Assembly: GCA_030271565.1 (NCBI GenBank)
Contig: JARXKR010000004.1
Coordinates: 1-31,767 of the forward strand
Direction: 5' to 3'
Origin: Pseudomonadota bacterium
Lineage (GTDB): Bacteria > Pseudomonadota > Alphaproteobacteria > Sphingomonadales > Sphingomonadaceae
DNA length: 31,767 nt
This document shows, one piece after another, positions 22,304-30,538 of the stretch. The notes beneath the pieces were generated by a model. That model was not told the origin of the DNA, searched no databases, and saw nothing but the letters and a program-made list of their open reading frames with translations. The position numbers and the translations under genes are program-made. Each line of letters starts with the position of its first letter. The first letter of the stretch is position 1.

Positions 22304-23752
22304 ATGAACATGCCGCTGCTCACGCGCGTCGAAAAGGTCAATTACAGCCTGGGCAGCACCGCCGAGGCAATCGCCTTCACTGCAACATCGTCGTTTCTGC
22401 TCATCTTCTACAACCAGGTGCGCGGGCTGCCCGCCGGGCACGTCGGCACAGCCCTTGCGGCCGGGCTGATCGTCAACGCGCTGTTTGACCCGCTCGTCGG
22501 GTCGTGGTCGGATCGGACGCGCTCGCGTCTGGGCCGCCGGCACCCTTTCATGTTCGCGGCGATTCTGCCCTCTGCATTGCTGTTTTGGGCGGTGTTTAAT
22601 CCGCCGAATTGGGGCGAGACAGGGCAGCTTGTCTGGCTGGCAGCGTGCAACACCATGCTGCTGCAAGCGCTGACGCTTTATCATACCCCGCACCTCGCGC
22701 TCGGCGGCGAGATGTCGAACGACTATCTTGAGCGTACCAGCATCATGGGGTTCAATACCGTCTGCCTGTGGCTCGGCGATACGATCGCCTGGGTGCTGTC
22801 GTTCCGCTTTTTCTTCGCCAGCAGTGTGCAATACAAGAACGGCACGCTCGATCCAACGCGCTGGCCGGCGTTCTCGGCAAGCTTCGGCGTCGCGATCCTG
22901 CTGCTGCTGAGCTATTCGAGTTGGTCGACCCGAAAATTCATCCCTTATCTGCCGCGCCCGGCGGACACGACCGCGAAGTTCGGGCTGACCGAATGGTTCC
23001 GCGACGCGGGGCGCGCGCTGTCGAACCGCAACTATGTCGTGCTGCTGGTCGGGCTGTTTTTCCTGTCGCTGATGGTCGGGGTACGGTCAGGGCTTTCGCT
23101 TTATACGCTCAGCTATTTCTGGCAGCTGACCAACGATCAAATCGGGCTGTTCGTCATTGGCAGCTTCTGTGGCTATGCTTTTGCCGCTTTCGTCGTGAAG
23201 CGCGTGCACGCGCGGTTCGAGAAGCGCTGGACGGGCGTTTTTGCCGTGATGTTCTACGCCGTCGGCCCTGCGATCGCGCCGCTGCTTGGCTGGCTTGGCG
23301 TTATCAGCCACACGACTGCTGGCATCATGTGGATCGTCATGGGTTTTGGCGCGTTGGGACATATTGCCTACAGCCTGATGACCACGACGGTCTATTCAGC
23401 GCTCGCCGACATCGCCGACGAGAACGAGCTGCGGTACGGCATCCGTCAGGAAGGCATCCTCTATTCGACGCGCACGTTCTTTGCCCGGATCGACCAGGCG
23501 CTTGGTACGGCTCTTGCGGGCTGGGTGCTGGCGCTGATTGCATTTCCGGCAAAGGCGATACCCGGCGCGGTCGATCCTGGTGTGCTTTCAAACCTTGCGC
23601 TTGCGACGGTGCTGTCGACGATACCAGGGCTGATTGCCGCTGCGAGCTATTGTTTCTTGCGCGTCACCCGCGCGACACACGATGCAACGCGCGCCGCGCT
23701 CGACCTAAAAAAGCAGGCAGAAACGGCCAGCCTTGTGCCCGACGAAGGTTAG
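22304..23752 (+). CDS. MFS transporter, glycoside-pentoside-hexuronide (GPH) cation symporter family
   Basis: The 482-residue protein begins MNMPLLTRVEKVNYSLGSTAEAI and has twelve predicted membrane helices. The GPH signatures are visible: NALFDPLVGSWSDRTRSRLGRRHPFMF after helix 2, and an ADIADENELRYGIRQEGILYS segment in the second half. Members import glycosides, uronides and similar molecules with a cation. The chosen ATG is 10 bases after the SnoaL stop; upstream starts lie inside the SnoaL gene. Its TAG overlaps the TAA of the convergent SnoaL copy 2 by two bases (TTAG at 23749-23752). It is the likely inner-membrane importer for the TonB-receptor ligand encoded nearby. Confidence 0.88.
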   Translation: MNMPLLTRVEKVNYSLGSTAEAIAFTATSSFLLIFYNQVRGLPAGHVGTALAAGLIVNALFDPLVGSWSDRTRSRLGRRHPFMFAAILPSALLFWAVFNPPNWGETGQLVWLAACNTMLLQALTLYHTPHLALGGEMSNDYLERTSIMGFNTVCLWLGDTIAWVLSFRFFFASSVQYKNGTLDPTRWPAFSASFGVAILLLLSYSSWSTRKFIPYLPRPADTTAKFGLTEWFRDAGRALSNRNYVVLLVGLFFLSLMVGVRSGLSLYTLSYFWQLTNDQIGLFVIGSFCGYAFAAFVVKRVHARFEKRWTGVFAVMFYAVGPAIAPLLGWLGVISHTTAGIMWIVMGFGALGHIAYSLMTTTVYSALADIADENELRYGIRQEGILYSTRTFFARIDQALGTALAGWVLALIAFPAKAIPGAVDPGVLSNLALATVLSTIPGLIAAASYCFLRVTRATHDATRAALDLKKQAETASLVPDEG

Positions 23753-24825
23753 TTTCGATAGGCCTGCGCCAGGATCGCCACTTCGTCGAACATGGTCCAT
23801 TCCTCGGCGACGACCGGGCCCGCGAAGCGCATATGGGTCATTCCCATGACCGAAACCGGCTTTCCTGCGGGAGCTTCACCAAGCAGACCACCGGGACGCG
23901 TCGTTCCTTCGAGCGTCCAGCGGACAGCGACGATAATGCCGTCGGTCTCATTCGACCAACAGACATGCTCGACCCGCAGCATTGCGTCGGGCACGCTGGC
24001 GAGCAGACCGATGATCAGCGAGGCAAGGTTGCGCTGGCCTGATGCCACCCGCCCGCCAGCCCAGTGCGCGATCACGTCGGGTGCATAAGCGCTGGCGATA
24101 TGATCGAACCGCCGCATATTCCAGATGCGACTGAAATGATTGGCTACCCAGCCCTCGGCGGTATCGGTCGGCCCGGCATATGGCTTGCGCGGCGCCTGCC
24201 CCTGCAGCCGTGTCGGCACCGAAACGGCCGGCGTTTCGAGCAGCGGCACTTGCGCGAGGCGCTGCGCGGTCTCATGCAAATCGAAGCCCATCTGACGCAC
24301 TGCAGCACCGTTGTCGCGTACCAGCCACTCGGTGTGGATCCGGTTATCGCGACTGACGCAGTCGGCTACAAAAAAGCGGCCAAGCCGGCGTCCGGTGGCC
24401 GGCCCGTACGGCGAAGCGCCGACGTTAGTCGAGCGAGCGAAGCCGAGATGCGAGGTGTAAAAGCCCTCGGTCTCATCACCGCTCCAGGCGATGTTGAGAT
24501 GGTGCGTTTCGCCATCTGGACCACCATGAATGCCCATTGTTGTCGAGGCGATGACTTCCTCGACCGAACGGACGATGCCGCTGGTGGTGTAAACCGTGCA
24601 GCTGGCATCGTAAGTATCATAGATACGGCCGACCGCGCGGTCGGTCCAAATCTGTTCGGTGATGCGAACGATGTAATCGACAATGTCGGTGAAGTCGTCT
24701 TCGAAACCCGCCATCGGCTGCGTTCGCACGCCCGACGACATACGCAGTTCGGCGGTGTCGCGTTGGCGGATGCGCGTGACCTGCGGGCGCTCGGGTAGCG
24801 CGAACGGAAGGCCTTCGTGGATCAT
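23749..24825 (-). CDS. Tandem SnoaL-like (NTF2 fold) protein, copy 2
   Basis: The 358-residue protein starts MIHEGLPFALPERP and matches copy 1 (21160-22293) across its length, with the same two NTF2-like halves and ending EEWTMFDEVAILAQAYRN. It carries TDIVDYIVRITEQIW, NIAWSGDETEGFYTSHLGF and SRDNRIHTEWLVRDNG. The two copies face each other around the transporter gene and have diverged considerably, so duplication is old or they arrived together. It follows the large TonB receptor on the same strand after 71 bases containing a strong hairpin. Perhaps a subunit partner of copy 1 or an enzyme for a related intermediate. Confidence 0.78.
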   Translation of the reverse strand: MIHEGLPFALPERPQVTRIRQRDTAELRMSSGVRTQPMAGFEDDFTDIVDYIVRITEQIWTDRAVGRIYDTYDASCTVYTTSGIVRSVEEVIASTTMGIHGGPDGETHHLNIAWSGDETEGFYTSHLGFARSTNVGASPYGPATGRRLGRFFVADCVSRDNRIHTEWLVRDNGAAVRQMGFDLHETAQRLAQVPLLETPAVSVPTRLQGQAPRKPYAGPTDTAEGWVANHFSRIWNMRRFDHIASAYAPDVIAHWAGGRVASGQRNLASLIIGLLASVPDAMLRVEHVCWSNETDGIIVAVRWTLEGTTRPGGLLGEAPAGKPVSVMGMTHMRFAGPVVAEEWTMFDEVAILAQAYRN

Positions 24826-24844
24826 TTCACTCGCACTTCGCAAA

Positions 24845-24882
24845 AAGTACGGCCCAGGATTGCTTCGCCGCAATCCTGGGCC
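24845..24882 (-). terminator. Intrinsic terminator between the TonB receptor and SnoaL copy 2
   Basis: A perfect 13-bp stem, GGCCCAGGATTGC (24851-24863) and GCAATCCTGGGCC (24870-24882), encloses a six-base loop, and on the minus strand is followed after four bases by TTTTT. It sits 14 bases after the receptor stop and 25 bases before the SnoaL ATG, so it should cap the receptor transcript or allow only partial read-through. Confidence 0.8.
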
Positions 24883-24896
24883 ATGGCAGTTCCCGG

Positions 24897-27734
24897 TCAG
24901 AATTTATACCCGAGTCTAACGCCGTAGGTGCGGGGATCCGAATAGGTTCCCTGAGCTGACAATGTGCCGGTTGTGACCCGTCCAAGCGTTGCCTTATCGG
25001 TAAGATTCTGCACAAACGCCTGGATCGAAAGCCCGCTCTCGGTGCGATATGTAAGCCGAGCATCAACCTTGGCATAGGCCGATTGCACTACGTTAGGTGC
25101 TGAGGCACTTAACAGATAATTGCTACTGTAAAGCACGTCGAACTCCGGCGTCAACGTTGCGCCCCAGCCTAGCTCGATTTCGTACGACGCGCCAAACGAA
25201 CCAGTCCAATCAGGCGTGTTCTGCACGCGGGTCTTTCGACCGAAGAACAAGGAGTCGTAACCGGTGATGACGCCAGCGGAGTTCTTGATCGGCACGAACA
25301 GTTCGGGATTGGTGAACGGGTTCGGGAAGAACCCGCTGCCCAGACCCGCTCGGGTTTCAACCGGGTTGGTCACGCACGGCCCCGAACCGGTCGAGATCGT
25401 GCACAGGCCACTGGTGAAGATACCGAGTGGCGCCACGGTGTTGCGCGCGTGGAGATAGTTGACCGACCCGCGTAGCGTGAGCCGCGGTACTGGCTTGGCG
25501 ATGAACGACAGTTCGGCACCGGGCGCGATTGTATCGCCGGAATTGGTTATCGTCGCGATGGTGACGCCGGTGTTCGCGCCGGTTGACACGAACTGCGAGC
25601 CCTGGACCTGGTTGTCCTTGTACCGCGTATAGAACGCCGCAGCGTTGATCTGCAGCTTGCGATCAAAGAAAGTGTTCTTGGTACCGATCTCGAACGACCG
25701 AGCGCGCTCGGCGTTGAACGCGGCGAATTCACCCTGCGGCACTGCCGTAGTGACGAACGGCGAACCGAACCCGCCTGAGTGCACGCCGGTCGAATAGCTG
25801 GCGTAGATCAAATTGTCGGGCGTCAGCCGATAGTCGGCCGCGAGGCGATAGGTGACGTATTTGAACGTCCGCTGTCCGCACCGCGTGACCAGGTAGTTTG
25901 GCACGGTACCGACTATGGTGTTGGTACCCGCTGCGCCGAACGTTCCCGGTGTGAAGCCGCCGCAAACCTGATTGAAGGCAGTGGAGCGGTTTTGGTTAAA
26001 CGGGTTAACCGCGCGATAGGCGGCAGCCGGGAACGGGATGGGCTGGCCAGCCGCGACTGCCGCAGCATTTTGCGCCGCGACATAACCGCCGACGAACGTG
26101 GTGCCGATTTGCGCGGTGTTCTTGTATCCTTTTTCATCCACGGTGTAACGTATGCCTGCCGTCAGCGTCAGCTTGTCGTCGAGGGTATACGAGGCCTGGC
26201 CATAAGCGGCGTACGACTTCGTCCGCGCCGCCGCCGGACCAATGCCGTCGGCTGCGGTCGTGTTGTTGAGATTGCACGAGAACGGCGCGACCAGCGGCGA
26301 ATATGTAAAGCCGCAGTTGCTGCCCGACCCATAGAGTGCCGGCAGGCCGTTCGCCGCGGCCGTCAGCGTGGTGTAATTGCTGCCCGAAACGACGGTCGCA
26401 CCGGCCTCGTTGACCTTATCGAGCATGTAGAACGCGCCAAGTGTATATTGCAGCGGGCTTGAGCGGTTTGCCGATTGCAGTTGCAGTTCTTGCGAGAACG
26501 TCACCGCCTTGGTGATGAAGTAGAATTCGGAGAACGGGATCGGGCTCCCGTCGCCGTCGCTGCGGTTGTAGGTCAGGAAATCACTGTAGCCGGTGATCGA
26601 GCGCAGGCGGATATCGTCGCTGAGGTTGAAATTAATCGCCGCCGAAGCGTTCTTCGCCTTCACCCGGTTCTGGGCGGGGAAATCGTAGAGGACGCCGTAT
26701 TTCCCCGGAATTGGAATGCCGATGTCTGCCCCGCCGATATCGGCGATGCCGTCGCGGAAAACCGGACTGAACGGCACCAGCACTCCGGTAGCATAGTTGC
26801 CGCCGTTATAGCCGTTCGGAAACGGGTAGGTCGCGCCGTTGAAAGTGACGCTGCCGCCGGGCGCGCGGATCAACGACGAATCGACGATCGCGCCGATGTT
26901 TTTGGCGTTGAACGAACTGAGGCCGCGATCGTCCTCATCGAAGTATGAGCCGCGCAGGATCACTTCGAGACGGCTGCCGGACGGAGCGTAGCGCAAGCTG
27001 GCGCGGATGAACTGGTAATTCTGGTCACCGATGCTGGCGCGGCTGTTCACGGTACTTTTGTAGTAGGGATCATGACGATCAACCGCACCCGCGACGCGCA
27101 GTGCAAGGCCGTCGGCGATCGGCAGGTTGATGAACCCTTCGGCCTTGACGCGGTTGTAGTTGCCGTAGATCAGCCCAAAACCGCCCTCGAACTGGTCGGT
27201 TGGCCTGGCGCTGGTCAGCGCGATGTTGCCGCCCAAGCTGTTGCGACCGAACAGCGTGCCCTGCGGACCTTTTTGAACCTCGACCCGCTCCAGATCGATG
27301 AACGCGCCGGTCGTCTGCTGCAGACGCGACTGATAGATTTCGTCAATATAAAAGCCGATGCGAGGGTCCGAATTGGCCTGAATGGCTTCGGTGTAAACGC
27401 CGCGGATCGCTGGACGAGCGGCCGCGCCCGAACGCGCGATGCGAAGGCCGGGAACGGCTTGTTCAAGCCGGGTAATGTCACGTATGTCCTGGTTCCGGAG
27501 CTGCTCACCCGAAATTGCGACTATCGATAGAGGAACCTTCTGAACTGACTCCTCGCGCCGCTGAGCTGTGACAACAATGTCGGTAACTCGGTCCTGATCA
27601 TCGACTGTTGGCGTTGGCGTTGGCGTTGGCGCTGGAGCGGCCTGCGCCAAGACCGGGCTCGCGAGCGAGAACGCGGTTATAGACACGGCAGCGAGCATTG
27701 CGCCCCGAAGCTTTCTGGTGTGCGAAATGGTCAT
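24897..27734 (-). CDS. TonB-dependent outer-membrane receptor (large, catabolic type)
   Basis: The 945-residue protein has a signal peptide (cleavage near LAQAA), a proline-threonine linker, a TonB-box-like TDIVVTAQRREE and a plug (VPLSIVAISGEQLRNQDI, TGAFIDLERVEVQKGPQGTLFGRNSLGG). A large barrel follows, ending in RTYGVRLGYKF with the expected terminal Phe. The VTAQRREES..VPLS signature marks the expanded sphingomonad family that takes up plant- or pollutant-derived molecules. A strong GGAGGGGG site precedes the ATG by four bases, and the promoter overlaps a LacI-type operator. It likely imports the substrate processed by the nearby SnoaL and transporter genes. Confidence 0.92.
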   Translation of the reverse strand: MTISHTRKLRGAMLAAVSITAFSLASPVLAQAAPAPTPTPTPTVDDQDRVTDIVVTAQRREESVQKVPLSIVAISGEQLRNQDIRDITRLEQAVPGLRIARSGAAARPAIRGVYTEAIQANSDPRIGFYIDEIYQSRLQQTTGAFIDLERVEVQKGPQGTLFGRNSLGGNIALTSARPTDQFEGGFGLIYGNYNRVKAEGFINLPIADGLALRVAGAVDRHDPYYKSTVNSRASIGDQNYQFIRASLRYAPSGSRLEVILRGSYFDEDDRGLSSFNAKNIGAIVDSSLIRAPGGSVTFNGATYPFPNGYNGGNYATGVLVPFSPVFRDGIADIGGADIGIPIPGKYGVLYDFPAQNRVKAKNASAAINFNLSDDIRLRSITGYSDFLTYNRSDGDGSPIPFSEFYFITKAVTFSQELQLQSANRSSPLQYTLGAFYMLDKVNEAGATVVSGSNYTTLTAAANGLPALYGSGSNCGFTYSPLVAPFSCNLNNTTAADGIGPAAARTKSYAAYGQASYTLDDKLTLTAGIRYTVDEKGYKNTAQIGTTFVGGYVAAQNAAAVAAGQPIPFPAAAYRAVNPFNQNRSTAFNQVCGGFTPGTFGAAGTNTIVGTVPNYLVTRCGQRTFKYVTYRLAADYRLTPDNLIYASYSTGVHSGGFGSPFVTTAVPQGEFAAFNAERARSFEIGTKNTFFDRKLQINAAAFYTRYKDNQVQGSQFVSTGANTGVTIATITNSGDTIAPGAELSFIAKPVPRLTLRGSVNYLHARNTVAPLGIFTSGLCTISTGSGPCVTNPVETRAGLGSGFFPNPFTNPELFVPIKNSAGVITGYDSLFFGRKTRVQNTPDWTGSFGASYEIELGWGATLTPEFDVLYSSNYLLSASAPNVVQSAYAKVDARLTYRTESGLSIQAFVQNLTDKATLGRVTTGTLSAQGTYSDPRTYGVRLGYKF
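27608..27631 (-). repeat. Four-copy hexanucleotide repeat coding a Pro-Thr linker
   Basis: TTGGCG occurs four times in tandem, coding PTPTPTPT in the mature N-terminus of the TonB receptor. Copy-number changes would keep the frame and only alter linker length. Confidence 0.7.
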
Positions 27735-27764
27735 TAGTCCCCCTCCGGAATGTTTCCCCGGCGA

Positions 27765-27801
27765 ATGTTATCCGATATTTACGACAATGCAAGCGCCGTC
27801 A
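27765..27801 (-). promoter_or_regulatory. Promoter of the large TonB receptor with overlapping LacI-type operator
   Basis: On the minus strand, TTGCAT (27792-27787), 16 bases, TAACAT (27770-27765) is a plausible promoter about 30 bases upstream of the ATG. The site TGACGGCGCTTGCA (27801-27788) overlaps the -35 box, with the invariant GCTTGCA half and a weaker partner half. Confidence 0.5.
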
Positions 27802-27985
27802 TTACCGAAATCTACATGGACTGGTGGGCTGCGTCGAGAGATTCTATAAAAGCGGTGCAATAAAGTGCATTCGCTTTCACGGGTGGAGGTTTTCGTCCTT
27901 TCGCCTGGCGGTGGCTTTTGGCAATCGACATCCACAGCCAAGTGCCATCATTCGCAGGGACAGCTGCGATATCGGGCCAAAGTCC

Positions 27986-28993
27986 TCAATATTCGCGGAT
28001 GCGTTGCATGCGACCCAGCACGTCCAACCCCTGGATGGCGAGATAGTTGAGTATGTCGATGAATATCCAGTTCTCGGCGAGTTTGCCGTCCTGCACTCGG
28101 TAGAGATCGACCACGCGCATCTCTGACGGCGCGGGCCCTTTGGTCATGCCCAGGTAGCCGCCCGAGTTGAACACGGTCAGATTTGCCCAGCCGAAAAAGC
28201 CGCCGAAATTGCCCTCGGCCATGCGGCACAAATGGCCGTTGAAATTGTACCCGGTATGCAGACCATCGCTGAACGGTTCCGAATGCTGCTTCAGATAGCG
28301 CGGGATCGTATAGCTCGCACCGATTCCGCCGGGGCCCCACCAGATCATGTCGTCGTGCCAGACCCGCCGCAGCCGCTCGGCTTCGGTGATGCCGAGTTCC
28401 TTCGATTTCGGATTCCCCAGTAGAGCGTTGATCGCCGCGAGCGAGCGCTCGCCCAGCGCAGGATCCTGACGTTCGTGCATCACCCCCTGATGCGTCATCG
28501 GGCCCGGCTGGACGAGCTGCGCTCCGGTCTGTGGAGGCAGCGGGAACTGGCCCGCCTGGGCCATCAGGTGAAGCAAATCGACGAACATCGCTGTTTCGAT
28601 GATGCGTCCGCCCTCGACGCGATTGAACTCAGCGAAACGCAGCATCGCGATCTTTCCGGTCGGCAGGATCCCGAGATACGGCTTGTCGAACAGCGCCATC
28701 AAATGGCCCATCTGAACAACCCAGCGCCCCTTGAAGCCGTCGACCTCGTTGAGGCCGGCCATGAAGATGTCGGAGCGTCGCTGTACGCGCGTCATTGCAG
28801 TCAGAAATGGCGTCCAGAACACGTCCGCGACGGCCTCTGCCCCGAATTGCTCGTGGAACGGATGCATGCCGCGCCAATGCCAATCGGGCGCGGTGTAGCG
28901 CTGCAGGATGCTGACCACTGAATCGGGCGTCGCAAGCGCCAGTTCGTCATGATAGGCACGAACCAACTGCTTCTCTGCCTGAAAATCGCTCAC
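27986..28993 (-). CDS. Tandem SnoaL-like (NTF2 fold / ester cyclase-like) protein, copy 3
   Basis: The 335-residue protein begins MSDFQAEKQLVRAYHDEL. It contains two SnoaL-like halves, with WHWRGMHPF and WTPFLTAMTRVQRR in the first, and WHDDMIWWGPGGIG and TVFNSGGYLGMTKGPAPSEMRVVDLYRV in the second. It is only distantly related to copies 1 and 2 and closer to polyketide-cyclase-like SnoaL proteins. Aromatic, His and Asp residues fill the predicted pocket, but no catalytic set can be assigned. A purine-rich AGGTGA lies just before the ATG. It is divergent from the first LacI regulator, with an operator-like dyad 36 bases upstream, and precedes the TonB receptor on the same strand with a separate promoter between them. 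Confidence 0.78.
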   Translation of the reverse strand: MSDFQAEKQLVRAYHDELALATPDSVVSILQRYTAPDWHWRGMHPFHEQFGAEAVADVFWTPFLTAMTRVQRRSDIFMAGLNEVDGFKGRWVVQMGHLMALFDKPYLGILPTGKIAMLRFAEFNRVEGGRIIETAMFVDLLHLMAQAGQFPLPPQTGAQLVQPGPMTHQGVMHERQDPALGERSLAAINALLGNPKSKELGITEAERLRRVWHDDMIWWGPGGIGASYTIPRYLKQHSEPFSDGLHTGYNFNGHLCRMAEGNFGGFFGWANLTVFNSGGYLGMTKGPAPSEMRVVDLYRVQDGKLAENWIFIDILNYLAIQGLDVLGRMQRIREY

Positions 28994-29029
28994 CTAATCC
29001 CCCTTGCCTGCCGGCGCGATTCGAATATC

Positions 29030-29043
29030 TGCACGCGCTTGCA
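29030..29043. promoter_or_regulatory. LacI-type operator candidate between SnoaL copy 3 and the first regulator
   Basis: TGCACGCGCTTGCA matches its own reverse complement at 12 of 14 positions and is centred on GC, as in LacI/GalR operators. It lies 36 bases upstream of SnoaL copy 3 in the divergent 278-base gap and shares GCTTGCA with three other sites. The -10 box for either direction is unclear. Confidence 0.55.
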
Positions 29044-29271
29044 ATATGCGCCTTTTGCCGACATGTTTTTGGCGAAGCAAACAAAAGCGTGCGCAGGCGC
29101 TCGATCAAGCAGTGACGGTGGACCATGTGGGATCCGAATTAAGGCTCAGCAAAGTGGGTTTCGCAATAAACACCTCCATTCGTTGCCTGCCCGGCACTTC
29201 GGGGATAAGCATGTAGCCATGAGTGATTTTGCAGCTGTTGTTCCCCGCCGTACGGGATGGAGTGATCGTCC

Positions 29272-30321
29272 GTGAGCGGCTCAGGTCGGCGACCCCGGAC
29301 TCCCGATAACAAAGACAAGAAAGGGGCAGCCCGCCGGCTGACATCGGTAGACGTTGCACGCGTTGCAGGGGTGTCGGCTTCGGCAGTATCCCGCGCTTTC
29401 ACCCCCGGAGCCAGTGTGGCGCCGGAAAAGCGCGCCCATATCCTTCGTGCCGCCCGCGAGCTTGGTTATCGGCCCAATGTGATGGCGCGTGCCGTCGCTA
29501 CCCGGCGCTCGAACGTCGTGGGATTGATCCTGTTCAACGAAACCAACCGTCATCATCCCGGCGTGCTGCTTGCTTTGTCGCAGGCATTTTCGTTGATCGG
29601 CGTCCGGGTCATGCTGTTCCTGCTCGAAGATGTGGATGAGATCGGGGCGGTTATCGATCATATATTGTCCTATCAGCTTGATGGCGTCATCGCCGCCGCC
29701 CCGATTCCGCAGGAGGACCTCGACCATCTTGCCGCTGCGCAGGTGCCGTTGCTGTTTTACAATCGACCGGGCGAGGACGGCGTAGCGTCGGTCAGTTGCG
29801 ACCATTATGCCTCGGGAGTTCTGATTGCGCGGCATGTGCTCGCATCAGGCGCCAGGCGCATCGCGCTGATCCGGTCGTACGCTGAGGCCTTCGTCGGTAA
29901 CGAGAGGATGCGCGGCGTCGAAGAGGAACTCGCCCGCAATGGCGCGAATGTCGTTGCCGAATTTCGCGGCGACTTCGATTACGATCGCGGCGTTGCTGCG
30001 GTCCTGGACTGGGCGGCACGCGGCATTGACGATTATGAGGCGATCATTGCCGCCAACGACATGATGGCAATCGGTGCCAAGGACGCTCTGGTCCATAAAT
30101 TGGGAAAGCGCGTGCCCCAGGACGTCGCGGTTGCAGGGTTTGACGGGGTCGAAGCGTCCCGCTGGCTTAGCCATAGCATCGCATCGGTCGATCAGCCGAT
30201 CGAACATATGGCGAAGGCAGCGGTCGATATGATGGCGCTGCGCATTGAAAACCAGCATTTGCCCGCCGAGCGCCGCTTGTTTCCAGGGCGATTGCAACAC
30301 GGGTCGTCGGTCGCAGATTGA
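29272..30321 (+). CDS. LacI-family transcriptional regulator 1
   Basis: The 349-residue protein starts with GTG, with GGAG nine bases upstream. An N-terminal helix-turn-helix (about 23-43, LTSVDVARVAGVSASAVSRAF) is followed by the hinge ELGYRPNVMARAVATRRS and a periplasmic-binding-protein-like sugar-type effector domain (NVVGLILFNETNRHHP, AIIAANDMMAIGAKDAL, VAGFDGVE). It is paralogous to the second regulator downstream. Being divergent from SnoaL copy 3 with an operator-like dyad in the gap suggests control of the catabolic genes and itself. The effector ligand is unknown. Confidence 0.93.
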   Translation: MSGSGRRPRTPDNKDKKGAARRLTSVDVARVAGVSASAVSRAFTPGASVAPEKRAHILRAARELGYRPNVMARAVATRRSNVVGLILFNETNRHHPGVLLALSQAFSLIGVRVMLFLLEDVDEIGAVIDHILSYQLDGVIAAAPIPQEDLDHLAAAQVPLLFYNRPGEDGVASVSCDHYASGVLIARHVLASGARRIALIRSYAEAFVGNERMRGVEEELARNGANVVAEFRGDFDYDRGVAAVLDWAARGIDDYEAIIAANDMMAIGAKDALVHKLGKRVPQDVAVAGFDGVEASRWLSHSIASVDQPIEHMAKAAVDMMALRIENQHLPAERRLFPGRLQHGSSVAD

Positions 30322-30434
30322 CTTGCAACCGTTCGCCAAGGCTAGTTCCGCTCACCCGCGCCGACTTGGTGAGCCATTTGCTTTCTCTTTTGCCTTATCG
30401 TGATGACCATACTTTCGTCCGCAGCCGCAGCGCA

Positions 30435-30463
30435 TTGCAAGCCCTTGCGGTTGCTCTTAGGAT
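30435..30463 (+). promoter_or_regulatory. Promoter of LacI regulator 2 with overlapping LacI-type operator
   Basis: TTGCAA (30435-30440), 17 bases, TAGGAT (30458-30463) is a good promoter candidate 76 bases upstream of the regulator start. TGCAAGCCCTTGCG (30436-30449) overlaps the -35 box and reads GCTTGCA on the other strand, suggesting autoregulation or cross-regulation by regulator 1. Confidence 0.55.
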
Positions 30464-30538
30464 GGACAAGTTCGGGCAGCAAACTGCCAAATCGATCCAT
30501 GCTATATGATTGCGCGAGCAAGTGGAGAACTGCAGGGG

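Noticed and set aside
22768..24042. Long open frame overlapping the transporter gene on the same strand
   Set aside because: It is the transporter read in another frame; the GPH transporter frame has proper helices and family motifs.
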